Translations under genes and position numbers: made by a program
The notes under the pieces: generated by a model
What the model saw: the letters and a program-made list of their open reading frames with translations, nothing else
Told to the model about the DNA's origin: nothing
Databases searched by the model: none
Shown here: one piece after another, positions 13,011-20,321 of the stretch
Layout of the letters: each line of letters opens with the position of its first letter
How positions within the stretch are numbered: position 1 is the first letter of the stretch
Assembly (NCBI GenBank): GCA_964431685.1
Contig: CAYSLA010000057.1
Span: 1 to 20,515, forward strand
Source: CAYSLA01 sp964431685
Lineage (GTDB): Bacteria; Armatimonadota; UBA5829
Direction: 5' to 3'
Length of the DNA: 20,515 nucleotides

Positions 13011-14654
13011 TTGCGAGAAGAAGGCATAACCAGATATGCGGCAACTACGGCGCTGTGCCTGCTGATGCTGCAGGCGTTGTGTATAGACGTATCGTGTGCT
13101 CCGGAGCCGAGTGCGCTTTACGGGAACTCGTTTGCGTTGCTGATTGGTGTCAACGAGTACCCGCACTTGCCCGAACAAGCTCAGCTTCGGTGGACGGTAA
13201 ACGACGTGCAGGCTTTGCGCAAGGCGTTGGTCGAGTCCTACGGCTTTTCGCCTGAGAATGTTAACGTATTGACTGACAAGCTGGCCACGAAACAGGCGAT
13301 AGTAAAGGCGCTTTCCAACCTCGCAGACCGTCGGCGCGTAGGCAGAGACGACCGAGTGCTGATCTACTTCTCTGGTCACGGCCAGACTGTGAAAACTGAA
13401 GATGGAGAGATGGGGTTCCTGCTGCCCTATGACGCCGACGTCGATCTTAGGGATATTAGCAATCCGGGGCCTTACCTCGAGACCGCACTTGGCATGCAGA
13501 GTATTTGGGACTACGTTGGCGCAAGCGCTGCGAAGCACGTCCTGATTCTCGCTGACGCCTGCTACGGTGGGTTGCTTGCGCGGAGCCGTGGGATCGAGGA
13601 CATTGGCACGGAGAGCGTAAAGGTCCTCGCGAAGAAGCGTGCGCGCCAGGTGATTACCGGAGGGGACAAGGGACAGCAGACATTCGAACGTGCGGAGTGG
13701 GGGCACGGCGCATTCACATACAAACTGCTCGAGGAACTGAACGCTCGCACGGCGGAAACTGGCAAACCATTCACAACCTCAGACCTCTACGCCTCTCTTC
13801 TTCGCAGCGTGGGCAATGCCACGCAAGGCAAACAGACTCCGCAGGTCTATTCCAAAGACACCGATGGCCAGTTCCTGTTCGTGCCTATGGCAGCGTCGGT
13901 GTCTTCACCGGCCATTACCGTGCAGACGGAGACGTCGGCGCTCCCAGAGGTGACGGGCCCAACAAAGGCTGGTGTCTCCACAAACCCGCGAGACGGTGCG
14001 GAGATGGTGTGGATTCCTGAAGGCGAGTTTCTGATGGGGTCAAACACTGGTCGTCCTAACGAGAAACCGCAGCGTAAGGTATACCTGGACGGCTACTGGA
14101 TATACAAGTTCGAGGTGACTGTAGCCCAGTATCGCAAGTTCTGCATCGATACCGGCAGATCTATGCCCGAAGCTCCGAAGTGGGGCTGGAACGACACGCA
14201 TCCGATTGTGAATGTGGTCTGGCAGGACGCTGCGGACTACGCGAAGTGGGCTGGCGGATCGCTTCCCACGGAGGCGCAGTGGGAGAAGGCAGCACGGGGA
14301 ACCGACGGACGCACATACCCATGGGGCGACGAGTGGGATGCATCAAGGTGCAATCAGAGCGCTACCGGGCCGGGCAGAACTCAGCCTGTCGGCAGATGTA
14401 TTGAGGGAGCCAGTCCCTACGGGTGTATGGATATGGCAGGGAACGTCTGGGAGTGGTGCTCCGACTGGTACTCGGCTGATTACTATCAGACTGCCCCATG
14501 CAGCAATCCGACCGGCGCTGCGTCTGGCGATCGCCGGGTTCTCCGAGGCGGGGGATGCGGCAACACTGGCGTCAACTACGCCCGCTGTGCGAACCGCTTC
14601 GATATCAAGCCAGGCAGCAGCGGTAGCTATAGCGGCTTCAGGTTGGTTCGATAG
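13011..14654 (+). CDS. Secreted caspase-like (C14) peptidase fused to an FGE-sulfatase (SUMF1-like) domain
   Basis: I chose TTG at 13011, preceded by AGGGAGG at 5 bases, giving 547 residues that begin with a signal peptide (basic RITRY-type n-region, hydrophobic core, likely cleavage after VSCA near residue 30). Residues ~35-290 are a caspase/metacaspase domain with H123 in YFSGHGQ and C184 in LADACYGG, the catalytic pair. A low-complexity linker leads to an FGE-sulfatase domain (~328-547): AEMVWIPEGEFLMGS, LPTEAQWEKAARG, YPWGDEW, DMAGNVWEWCSDWY, RVLRGGG and a final GFRLVR. FGE-like domains have a C-type lectin-type fold and often bind ligands rather than act as enzymes. The last 39 residues look like a retroelement-diversified region. 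It is divergent from efp and converges on hicA. Confidence 0.9.
   Translation: MREEGITRYAATTALCLLMLQALCIDVSCAPEPSALYGNSFALLIGVNEYPHLPEQAQLRWTVNDVQALRKALVESYGFSPENVNVLTDKLATKQAIVKALSNLADRRRVGRDDRVLIYFSGHGQTVKTEDGEMGFLLPYDADVDLRDISNPGPYLETALGMQSIWDYVGASAAKHVLILADACYGGLLARSRGIEDIGTESVKVLAKKRARQVITGGDKGQQTFERAEWGHGAFTYKLLEELNARTAETGKPFTTSDLYASLLRSVGNATQGKQTPQVYSKDTDGQFLFVPMAASVSSPAITVQTETSALPEVTGPTKAGVSTNPRDGAEMVWIPEGEFLMGSNTGRPNEKPQRKVYLDGYWIYKFEVTVAQYRKFCIDTGRSMPEAPKWGWNDTHPIVNVVWQDAADYAKWAGGSLPTEAQWEKAARGTDGRTYPWGDEWDASRCNQSATGPGRTQPVGRCIEGASPYGCMDMAGNVWEWCSDWYSADYYQTAPCSNPTGAASGDRRVLRGGGCGNTGVNYARCANRFDIKPGSSGSYSGFRLVR
14535..14651 (+). other. Candidate DGR-type variable region at the 3' end of the caspase-FGE gene
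   Basis: The final 39 codons run from RVLRGG to GFRLVR, the position and frame that diversity-generating retroelements use in FGE-type targets. Two runs of codons are all of the NNY form. One is tgc ggc aac act ggc gtc aac tac after the RGGG; the other is ggc agc agc ggt agc tat agc just before GFRLVR. Such codons could derive from AAY template codons by adenine substitution. I found no template repeat, reverse transcriptase or accessory Avd gene in the window, so the call is tentative. An ordinary FGE C-terminus in a GC-rich genome is the alternative. Confidence 0.35.
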
Positions 14655-14696
14655 TACTCTGGAAGCGGCAGCTACCGTACCGACGCCGTCGACGAG

Positions 14697-14924
14697 CTAC
14701 TTTCTGAGCAGGCTGGAAAACTCATCTACCGTCATTCCAGCTTGTCTGATAATCGCTCGCAGAGTACCTCTGTCGATTTCCTTGTGATCAGGCACCGTAA
14801 CCTGCGCGAACGGATCCGCGCGTCGCAGAACCAGATGGCTGCTTTCCCTGCGCACAAGTTGGAAGTCTGCTCTCTGGAGTGCTCTCATGCACTCGCCGCC
14901 GGAAACCACAGGCAGAGTGGTCAA
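14697..14924 (-). CDS. hicA: HicA mRNA interferase toxin
   Basis: HicA is a small double-stranded-RNA-binding-fold toxin that cleaves mRNA. The 75-residue protein has the family opening LPVVSGGECMRALQRADF (4-21) and the catalytic His30 in RRESSHLVLRR; the usual GSH is SSH here. The start is TTG, overlapping the hicB stop as TTGA. The alternative ATG at residue 13 would remove the conserved LPxxSG motif, so TTG is preferred. It is the second gene of the hicBA pair, in antitoxin-first order. Confidence 0.92.
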   Translation of the reverse strand: MTTLPVVSGGECMRALQRADFQLVRRESSHLVLRRADPFAQVTVPDHKEIDRGTLRAIIRQAGMTVDEFSSLLRK

Positions 14925-15127
14925 ACCGCCACCACCATCGCCTCAAATGTCTCGGGCGGCACGGGGAGATTGTCTTGCTCCAACGCTGCTATGTAGACCT
15001 GGATGGCATGCTTGATGTTTATTACTGCTTCTTCCTTCGTCTTGCCCTGACTAATGCAACCAGGCAGACTAGTGCACTCCGCCACCCAGTAACCGTCTTC
15101 ACCCGCATATATGATTACTTGCCGCAT
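14921..15127 (-). CDS. hicB: HicB-type antitoxin (short, without a C-terminal DNA-binding domain)
   Basis: The 68-residue protein has the partial RNase H-like fold signature of HicB: EDGYWVAECTSLPGCISQGKT (10-30), then the helix EEAVINIKHAIQVYIAAL. HicB binds and neutralises HicA. It ends at MVVAV with no room for the ribbon-helix-helix or Cro-like DNA-binding domain of longer HicB proteins, so autoregulation may need another factor. The ATG has a gggag site 6 bases upstream. A weak promoter candidate (TTGGTG, 18 bases, TATCGT) lies further upstream. Confidence 0.92.
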   Translation of the reverse strand: MRQVIIYAGEDGYWVAECTSLPGCISQGKTKEEAVINIKHAIQVYIAALEQDNLPVPPETFEAMVVAV

Positions 15128-15223
15128 TTCAGACTCCCTCTGGCTCTGCTACATTTGCCACGATACGCACATCTCTTAGCCACCACCAATCACAGTATGT
15201 GTCAGGAATGGGTTCTTTGTCAA

Positions 15224-15276
15224 CTTCAAGCCGTGCTTCGTGGAGTGCGTCTGTTTTCCGGCAATGTGGCTTGAAG
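15224..15276. promoter_or_regulatory. Paired inverted operator-like arms at the GH127 promoter
   Basis: cttcaagcc (15224-15232) is repeated inverted as ggcttgaag (15268-15276), a perfect 9-base match with a 35-base gap. The right arm covers the promoter -35. The arm centres are 44 bases apart, close to four helical turns, which would suit a regulator bound to the same DNA face. An RNA hairpin is less likely because the element lies upstream of the predicted transcription start. Confidence 0.45.
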
Positions 15277-15299
15277 ATTCTGCACCTGTTACGTATAAT
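15271..15299 (+). promoter_or_regulatory. Sigma70-type promoter of the GH127 gene
   Basis: TTGAAG (15271-15276) and a perfect TATAAT (15294-15299) are separated by exactly 17 bases. Transcription should begin near 15306, giving a leader of about 57 bases before the ATG. Confidence 0.65.
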
Positions 15300-15362
15300 T
15301 GGCCCGTGAAGGCAGTGGCTTCGCCAACAGACGTTGCTGAAATGCAATGAAGGGATTGACCT

Positions 15363-17213
15363 ATGGTATACGATACTCGTGAACGCTGCGCGCGGCTCGC
15401 AGATACGTTTCTCTCGCTCGATGGCCCCGTTGCTCGATACATTGCGGGAGTGACAGCGCAATGGTTGATGGTTGCCCCTGATTCGAATCCGGGAATGCTG
15501 GAGATTATCAGGGATCGCGACCGCACGCCTCCGCGGGATATGGTTCCGTGGGCCGGCGAGTTCGCGGGAAAGTATCTGACTGGAGCCGTGCAGGTTCTTC
15601 GGGTTACCGGAGATCCGGTGCTCAGGGACTATCTGATTACCTTCGTAAGTGAGTTCATCTCACTGCAGGACACGGATGGCTATCTTGGCCCCTGGCCCCG
15701 CGATTGTCACCTGACCAATCACGTGCCACACGCTCCACACGATACCTGGGATACTTGGGGTCACTATCACGCAATGCTCGGACTGATCCTCTGGTATGAA
15801 ACGACTGGTGAAATTGACGCGCTTGCTTGCGCGGAGCGCGTGGGTGACCTGTTGTGCGAAAAGTATCTGGGGGACAAGTCGCCGCGTCTTGTTCAGACCG
15901 GCAGCACCGAGATGAACCTGGCGCCAGCGCACAGCCTTTGCCTGCTCTACAATATAACCGGCAAAGAAGACTACCTGCGCCTCGCCCGGCAGATAGTCGA
16001 CAACGAGTTCGGTGAGCGCGACGGCACGGGAGCGCCTCTTGCCGGAGACTGGCTCAATACTGCATTGGACGGTCTGGAGTTCTACGAGACTCCAAAGCCG
16101 CGTTGGGAGAGTCTGCACCCGATTATGGCGATGGCTGAGCTATATCACATCACGAACGAAGACAAGTACCGGCAGGCATTCGAGCATATCTGGTGGAGCA
16201 TTCGCAATCTTGACCGCCACAACAACGGCGGGTTCTCCTCCGGCGAGCAGGCACAAGGCAATCCATATCATCAGGGCGCCATAGAGACCTGCTGTACCAT
16301 CGCGTGGACGGCGATGAGCGTTGAGATGATGCGCTTAACGGGGGATTGTCTGGTTGCCGATGATCTGGAATTGACGCTGTTCAACTCAATCATCGGTATG
16401 CACAGCTTCACCGGCCGTTGGGCGACATACAATACGCCGATGGATGGGGTGCGCCGTGCGAGCGCCCACGACATCGTCTTTCAGTCGCGGGAGGGGACGC
16501 CGGAACTCAACTGCTGCAGCGTCAATAGCGCGCGCGGGTTTGGTATGATCAGCGACTGGGCCTTGATGGGCGATAGCGAAGGGTTGGTGCTCAACTGGTA
16601 CGGTCCGGGTACGTTGCAGACGAGGCTGGATTCCGGCGTCACGGTCAAGCTGCTTCAGGAGACTACTTATCCGCGTGACGGGCACATCGCTCTGCGCGTG
16701 GCTCCGGATGTGACCGAATCTTTCACTTTGAAGCTGCGTATCCCCGCGTGGTCCGCTGAGACGCGGGTTACTGTAAATGGTGAGCAAGTCGATCACGTTA
16801 CTCCTGGGACATACCTGTCTCTAACACGCACGTGGCAACTTGGGGACACGATCGAAATAGGTCTAGATATGAGCCTCCATTTCTGGACAGGCGAGCAGGA
16901 GTGCGCAGGTAAGACCTCAATCTATCGCGGCCCGCTGCTGCTCACCTACGATCGCCGGTTTAACACACTGGATCCAGACCAGATACCGAAGTTGGATGCG
17001 AGTCGACTGGACGGACGCGTTGTTCACTGGCCGGGCCGTATGCAACCGGTGCTGCTGATGGAGTTTACCGGATCAGAGGGGCAGCCGCTGCGTCTGGTGG
17101 ATTTTGGCAGCGCGGGCGAAGGCGGCACGCCCTACCTGTCTTGGCTGACGGTGAATAGCGAAGGCAATGCTCTGCCGGAGTACTTCTCACCGATCAAGAG
17201 GAGTTCTCAGTGA
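15363..17213 (+). CDS. GH127-type glycosidase (beta-L-arabinofuranosidase-like, DUF1680)
   Basis: The 616-residue protein belongs to the GH127 clan, retaining enzymes that use a zinc-bound cysteine as nucleophile. The catalytic set is present: E308 and C310 in AIETCCTIAW, and C384 and C385 in ELNCCSVNSARG, matching the Glu-Cys-Cys-Cys zinc site of Bifidobacterium HypBA1. The acid/base is probably E295 in SSGEQ. An (alpha/alpha) helical N-terminal half is followed by beta-rich C-terminal domains. No signal peptide is seen, so it probably acts on imported arabinosides or related oligosaccharides; substrate within the clan is not certain. ATG follows gaaggg by 8 bases. It has its own promoter and operator-like repeat, and decayed sequence follows it. 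Confidence 0.9.
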   Translation: MVYDTRERCARLADTFLSLDGPVARYIAGVTAQWLMVAPDSNPGMLEIIRDRDRTPPRDMVPWAGEFAGKYLTGAVQVLRVTGDPVLRDYLITFVSEFISLQDTDGYLGPWPRDCHLTNHVPHAPHDTWDTWGHYHAMLGLILWYETTGEIDALACAERVGDLLCEKYLGDKSPRLVQTGSTEMNLAPAHSLCLLYNITGKEDYLRLARQIVDNEFGERDGTGAPLAGDWLNTALDGLEFYETPKPRWESLHPIMAMAELYHITNEDKYRQAFEHIWWSIRNLDRHNNGGFSSGEQAQGNPYHQGAIETCCTIAWTAMSVEMMRLTGDCLVADDLELTLFNSIIGMHSFTGRWATYNTPMDGVRRASAHDIVFQSREGTPELNCCSVNSARGFGMISDWALMGDSEGLVLNWYGPGTLQTRLDSGVTVKLLQETTYPRDGHIALRVAPDVTESFTLKLRIPAWSAETRVTVNGEQVDHVTPGTYLSLTRTWQLGDTIEIGLDMSLHFWTGEQECAGKTSIYRGPLLLTYDRRFNTLDPDQIPKLDASRLDGRVVHWPGRMQPVLLMEFTGSEGQPLRLVDFGSAGEGGTPYLSWLTVNSEGNALPEYFSPIKRSSQ

Positions 17214-17378
17214 ATCGCAATCTCGATCCGGCCGCGCATCCAGGGTGCCAGCCTGGCCGACCTGCGGGACGCCGTCGGGTAGTGTGGAGATAAGATGAAC
17301 AGAATCCGTGTTGCGATGGTGCGCGCCGTGCCCATCTTCGGGATCGCAGGCCGGATATCTACCGAATGTAGGAAATAG
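17214..17378 (+). pseudogene. Decayed remnants, possibly the tail of one gene and the start of a Gfo/Idh-type oxidoreductase
   Basis: In the GH127 frame, after its stop, comes a run ending IQGASLADLRDAVG and a stop at 17280-17282, which reads like a real protein C-terminus without its gene. It is followed by ATG at 17295 (ggag site 6 bases upstream) opening a 27-codon frame, MNRIRVAMVRAVPIFGIAGR ..., which resembles the Rossmann start of a Gfo/Idh/MocA oxidoreductase (RVAMVGAGPI) with its glycines lost. A GTG frame at 17210 overlapping the GH127 stop (GTGA, with a gaggag site) is another relic. I infer deletion of a sugar-catabolic operon downstream of GH127. Confidence 0.4.
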
Positions 17379-17380
17379 AA

Positions 17381-18664
17381 CTACTTCTGCTGCACTCCGG
17401 CCCTAAGCACTGAGTCTCGGCTAACCAGTCCCTTGAACACGCCATTCTCATCGACTACGGGCAGTCGCTTGATCTTGTGTCTTGACATCAGCTCGATTGC
17501 GTTCTCGATCGGTGTGTCTTCGCGTACCGTCACGAGTTCAGTCTTCATCACGTCGGACGCTGTCCCGGCCCCTGTCTGTGCGTTGAGCTGTTTGTTCTTG
17601 CTCGTTAGCTCAGCAAATGACAACCGCCTCACAAGATAGTCCCACAGTCCAGCGCGATGCTCCGAGAAGAGTCCGAGAATGTCCGAATCCGATATCAGCC
17701 CCAGGAGCCTGCCTTCGTTGTCGATAACAGCTACCCGTTGGATATCGCTGTTGTCGATGATCTTAACTATTGCCTCCACGGGCGCGTCGGGAAGCACGGT
17801 GTCAGTGTCACGACGCATAACGTCTCGGACGAATGTAGCATTGCCGACGGAAACGTTCCTTGTCTTGATCGCTCTCCAGTCCGGTGTCTCTCTGGTAATA
17901 GTATGAAAGACATCGGAGCGGGCAATAAGCCCCACCAATTCGCCGCTGGAGTTGACGACCGGCAACCTCTTGAGGCGATTCTTGAGCATCGCGTCGACGG
18001 CTTCACCCAGTCGCTTTTCCTCCTGGATCGTTGTCACTGGTCTAGTCATTATCTGGCCTGCTGTCTTGCCGGAGAAGGTCTGCAGATACTCATCAACCTG
18101 GGGTTCGTCGAGTTGTGCGAGTAGTCCAAGTCGGACAGGCATTCCCGCTCTACTGATCAGATCACCCTGGGTGATGACGCCAACCGGACGATTGGCGGCG
18201 TCCACAACGGGAACACCGTTGAACTCATTGCTCAAAAGCATGTGTATCACCTCGTGCACCGGCGTGGCTTCCGACACTGTCTTCGGTGCTGGAGTCATAG
18301 CGTCCCTAACGCGGAGTTGTCTCGGGATCAGCCGCTTGCTTGTCCTGTGCGCGCGCACTTCCATGTCTTCGACGACCACTATGCCGTCCGAGACCATCTC
18401 TTCTATCGCCGGCAGAACCGTATCGAGTTCCGCTGCGGGCAGGATCACTTCTATCTTCAGAGGCATATTGAACGATAGTGTCTCAATGCTGTTGCTCGAG
18501 ACTTCGCCGTTCTCGTAGCAGCCGGCAAAACCCTTGTTAACTATACAGCGCGCGGCTATGCCTGACTTGCGGACGTGGTTGACTATGGCGTCCCATACCG
18601 GCCTTCCATGCCAGCGCGTTTCTTCGCTCGTGAATATCTCGATGACATTATACTTAAGTGGCAT
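17381..18664 (-). CDS. DUF190 and four-CBS-domain protein linked to crcB
   Basis: The 427-residue protein starts with a DUF190 domain (~1-105; VIEIFTSEETRWHGRPVWDAIV). Four CBS domains follow, near 119-172, 203-255, 280-332 and 370-422, each with a typical end such as GVITQGDL, GLIARSDV, GLISDSDIL or GLVSRDSV. CBS pairs usually bind adenine nucleotides or related ligands and control an attached or partner protein. DUF190 genes are commonly found beside crcB, and here crcB ends only 10 bases upstream on the same strand, so a regulatory role in fluoride export is a reasonable inference. There is no transmembrane segment. The ATG has an aggggga site 6 bases upstream. Confidence 0.92.
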   Translation of the reverse strand: MPLKYNVIEIFTSEETRWHGRPVWDAIVNHVRKSGIAARCIVNKGFAGCYENGEVSSNSIETLSFNMPLKIEVILPAAELDTVLPAIEEMVSDGIVVVEDMEVRAHRTSKRLIPRQLRVRDAMTPAPKTVSEATPVHEVIHMLLSNEFNGVPVVDAANRPVGVITQGDLISRAGMPVRLGLLAQLDEPQVDEYLQTFSGKTAGQIMTRPVTTIQEEKRLGEAVDAMLKNRLKRLPVVNSSGELVGLIARSDVFHTITRETPDWRAIKTRNVSVGNATFVRDVMRRDTDTVLPDAPVEAIVKIIDNSDIQRVAVIDNEGRLLGLISDSDILGLFSEHRAGLWDYLVRRLSFAELTSKNKQLNAQTGAGTASDVMKTELVTVREDTPIENAIELMSRHKIKRLPVVDENGVFKGLVSRDSVLRAGVQQK

Positions 18665-18674
18665 TGTGGTCCCC

Positions 18675-19043
18675 CTAGATCAGTCTGGCCAGGAACAGCC
18701 CCACTTTCACGAGTGCGAGGCCGCCGATATTGTTGAGCGCTATGTTGGCGAGTGCCAGATTGGTCATGCCGTTGTTGGCATTGTTGACGGTTTCGAGGCC
18801 GAAGGCGGAGAATGTGGTGAGCGCACCGAGGAAGCCGGTGATGAAGAACAGTCTAAAATGCGGGCTGATACCTCGAAGTTCACCCAGTCCGAACACAACG
18901 CCTATCATCAAGCACCCGGCAAGGTTCACACAGAGGGTGCCGACTGGAAGACCGGCGCCGTAGGCCCTCGCCGAGAGCGCAGCAACACCATAGCGGGCGA
19001 GAGCGCCGAGAGCCCCGCCCATCAGGACAAGAAGTATCTTCAA
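18675..19043 (-). CDS. crcB: CrcB/Fluc fluoride channel
   Basis: Fluc proteins are small four-helix membrane proteins that form dual-topology dimers and export fluoride. Family motifs present are GGALGALARY, GTLCVNLAGCLMIGVV (with the conserved Asn) and GFLGALTTFSAFGLET (phenylalanine-box region). I chose TTG at 19043, giving a 122-residue protein that begins MKILLVLMGGALG at the family-typical place, with a gggggaag site upstream. An ATG at 19088 is in frame but falls inside the predicted -10 box and would add a 15-residue hydrophilic tail. An ATG at 19079 is the other option. No fluoride riboswitch consensus is evident upstream. It is the first gene of a crcB-DUF190/CBS operon. Confidence 0.93.
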   Translation of the reverse strand: MKILLVLMGGALGALARYGVAALSARAYGAGLPVGTLCVNLAGCLMIGVVFGLGELRGISPHFRLFFITGFLGALTTFSAFGLETVNNANNGMTNLALANIALNNIGGLALVKVGLFLARLI

Positions 19044-19083
19044 CTGTTGCTTCCCCCATCTGTGCCGGTCTACATTCATCTCC

Positions 19084-19113
19084 AGCATAACGGCGATGCC
19101 CTTACACTGTCAA
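19084..19113 (-). promoter_or_regulatory. Promoter of the crcB operon
   Basis: A perfect TTGACA (19108-19113) is followed after 18 bases by TATGCT (19084-19089) on the minus strand. Transcription would start near 19077. This rules out the ATG at 19088 as the start of crcB if the promoter is used, and favours TTG at 19043. Confidence 0.5.
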
Positions 19114-19150
19114 GGCGGCAGCTATGGCCATTACCCGATCTGAGGCGAAC

Positions 19151-20308
19151 TCAGAAGCCGGAGGCCAGTTCCACCCATTGTGCGTGATCGGCGCCTGTAT
19201 CGTTGATCCCACGTGTCAGGAATCGCTGGTTACCGCCGTCTGCATCCATCACCCATAACTCCGGCACGCGGCCGACGTCAGCGCGCATGTATGCCATCCG
19301 AGTTCCATCGAGTGAGAATACTGGTCGGAAATACCAGGTTGGTGGGTCATCGTGCGTGATTGGCGTGATCTCGCCGGATGAGGGGTCGATCAGGCACATC
19401 TGCGTGCCTCCGCGCGCCAGCTCGGGATGATAGTCCCGGTTGAAGTGGTCGGTGTCGGGCCGGTCGGCCTGATACGGCCAAGCGGTCCGGGAGTCAGCCA
19501 GAAGAAGTGCGGCGGCGATCTTCCGGCCGTCCGGTGACCAGACCGGACCGTTTGATCCGCTGGAGTGCCGCTCCGGAGTGCCGCATGCCGCAGCGAACCA
19601 GTGCGACTGGCCGGTGGTGAGAAGACGGTGTTCGGAACCGTCTGAGCGGCTGAGGCAGATGTCAGAGCGATCGTGGCCGGGGTCATTCAGATGTTCGCAG
19701 CGCACGTAGACCAGCCATTGCCCGTCAGGCGACCACTTTGGGGCGAAGTGAATGTAGTCATGATCGCTGGCGATTAGTACTTGTTTGCCGCTCGCGATAT
19801 CTACAACGAAGATTTCGTAGCCCGGCCGTTCGGGATTGCTTGTGATGTGAAATGCCGCTTTTGCGCCATCGGGGCTCAGCGAGGCGCCGTACGCGTATCC
19901 GGACATAGAACAGAACTCCTCGCGGTCTGCTCCCTTGAAGTCGCACGTGTAGAAAGTGGCGACATTATCCGTGTTCTCACAGACCACAAATCGGTCCGTG
20001 TCAGGCACGACGCCAAAGATGCCGACGAACGACGGAAGTTTGATCTCCTGCATAGTTCTGCTCGTGAGATCGTACAGCCAGAGGTGTGTCTTCGCGAAAG
20101 CGCCGCCGTCAGGATCGCTGAACGCGGCATTTGGATTCTTCGGAGGCTCCTGACTCCAAAGCACCGCCCGCCGTCCATCCGGGAAGACATATCCCATCTG
20201 CCAGTAGACCTGGTTTGGCGCGCTAAACTCCGGGTAGACCTCGTGCGTTCCGTCAGGCCGGATGGTGCCGACGCGGCGGTCAGAGATGAAGACGATAGTT
20301 TCCATCAT
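19151..20308 (-). CDS. Cytoplasmic PD40/TolB-type beta-propeller protein
   Basis: The 385-residue protein is made of WD40-like PD40 repeats, with SPDG turns at 145-148, 193-196 and 258-261, a variant SLDG at 332-335 and an earlier FPDG at 42-45. Repeats end in strands such as YEIFVVDIASGK and PELWVMDADGGNQ. There is no signal peptide, unlike TolB, so it probably stays in the cytosol. The fold is shared by TolB, the peptidase S9 propeller and oligogalacturonate lyase (PL22), and I cannot assign one with confidence. It starts 13 bases after the typA stop and may be cotranscribed with it. Two ATGs in tandem, with aaggtg upstream, make the start slightly uncertain. Confidence 0.8.
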   Translation of the reverse strand: MMETIVFISDRRVGTIRPDGTHEVYPEFSAPNQVYWQMGYVFPDGRRAVLWSQEPPKNPNAAFSDPDGGAFAKTHLWLYDLTSRTMQEIKLPSFVGIFGVVPDTDRFVVCENTDNVATFYTCDFKGADREEFCSMSGYAYGASLSPDGAKAAFHITSNPERPGYEIFVVDIASGKQVLIASDHDYIHFAPKWSPDGQWLVYVRCEHLNDPGHDRSDICLSRSDGSEHRLLTTGQSHWFAAACGTPERHSSGSNGPVWSPDGRKIAAALLLADSRTAWPYQADRPDTDHFNRDYHPELARGGTQMCLIDPSSGEITPITHDDPPTWYFRPVFSLDGTRMAYMRADVGRVPELWVMDADGGNQRFLTRGINDTGADHAQWVELASGF

Positions 20309-20321
20309 CTTGTGTCACCTT

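Noticed and set aside
12891..13706. Minus-strand frame of 271 codons opposite the caspase domain
   Set aside because: It is a shadow of the caspase gene and covers the efp promoter region.
14655..14696. Template repeat or cruciform downstream of the caspase-FGE variable region
   Set aside because: The 42-base spacer has no copy of the variable region and only small chance palindromes such as cgtcgacg.
19089..19150. Fluoride riboswitch upstream of crcB
   Set aside because: The short spacer lacks the conserved elements of the crcB RNA motif in the right order, and a TTGACA promoter lies within it.
19151..20308. Annotation as TolB or oligogalacturonate lyase
   Set aside because: There is no signal peptide and no pal/tol neighbours for TolB, and I could not place lyase catalytic residues. 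A general PD40 propeller call is safer.
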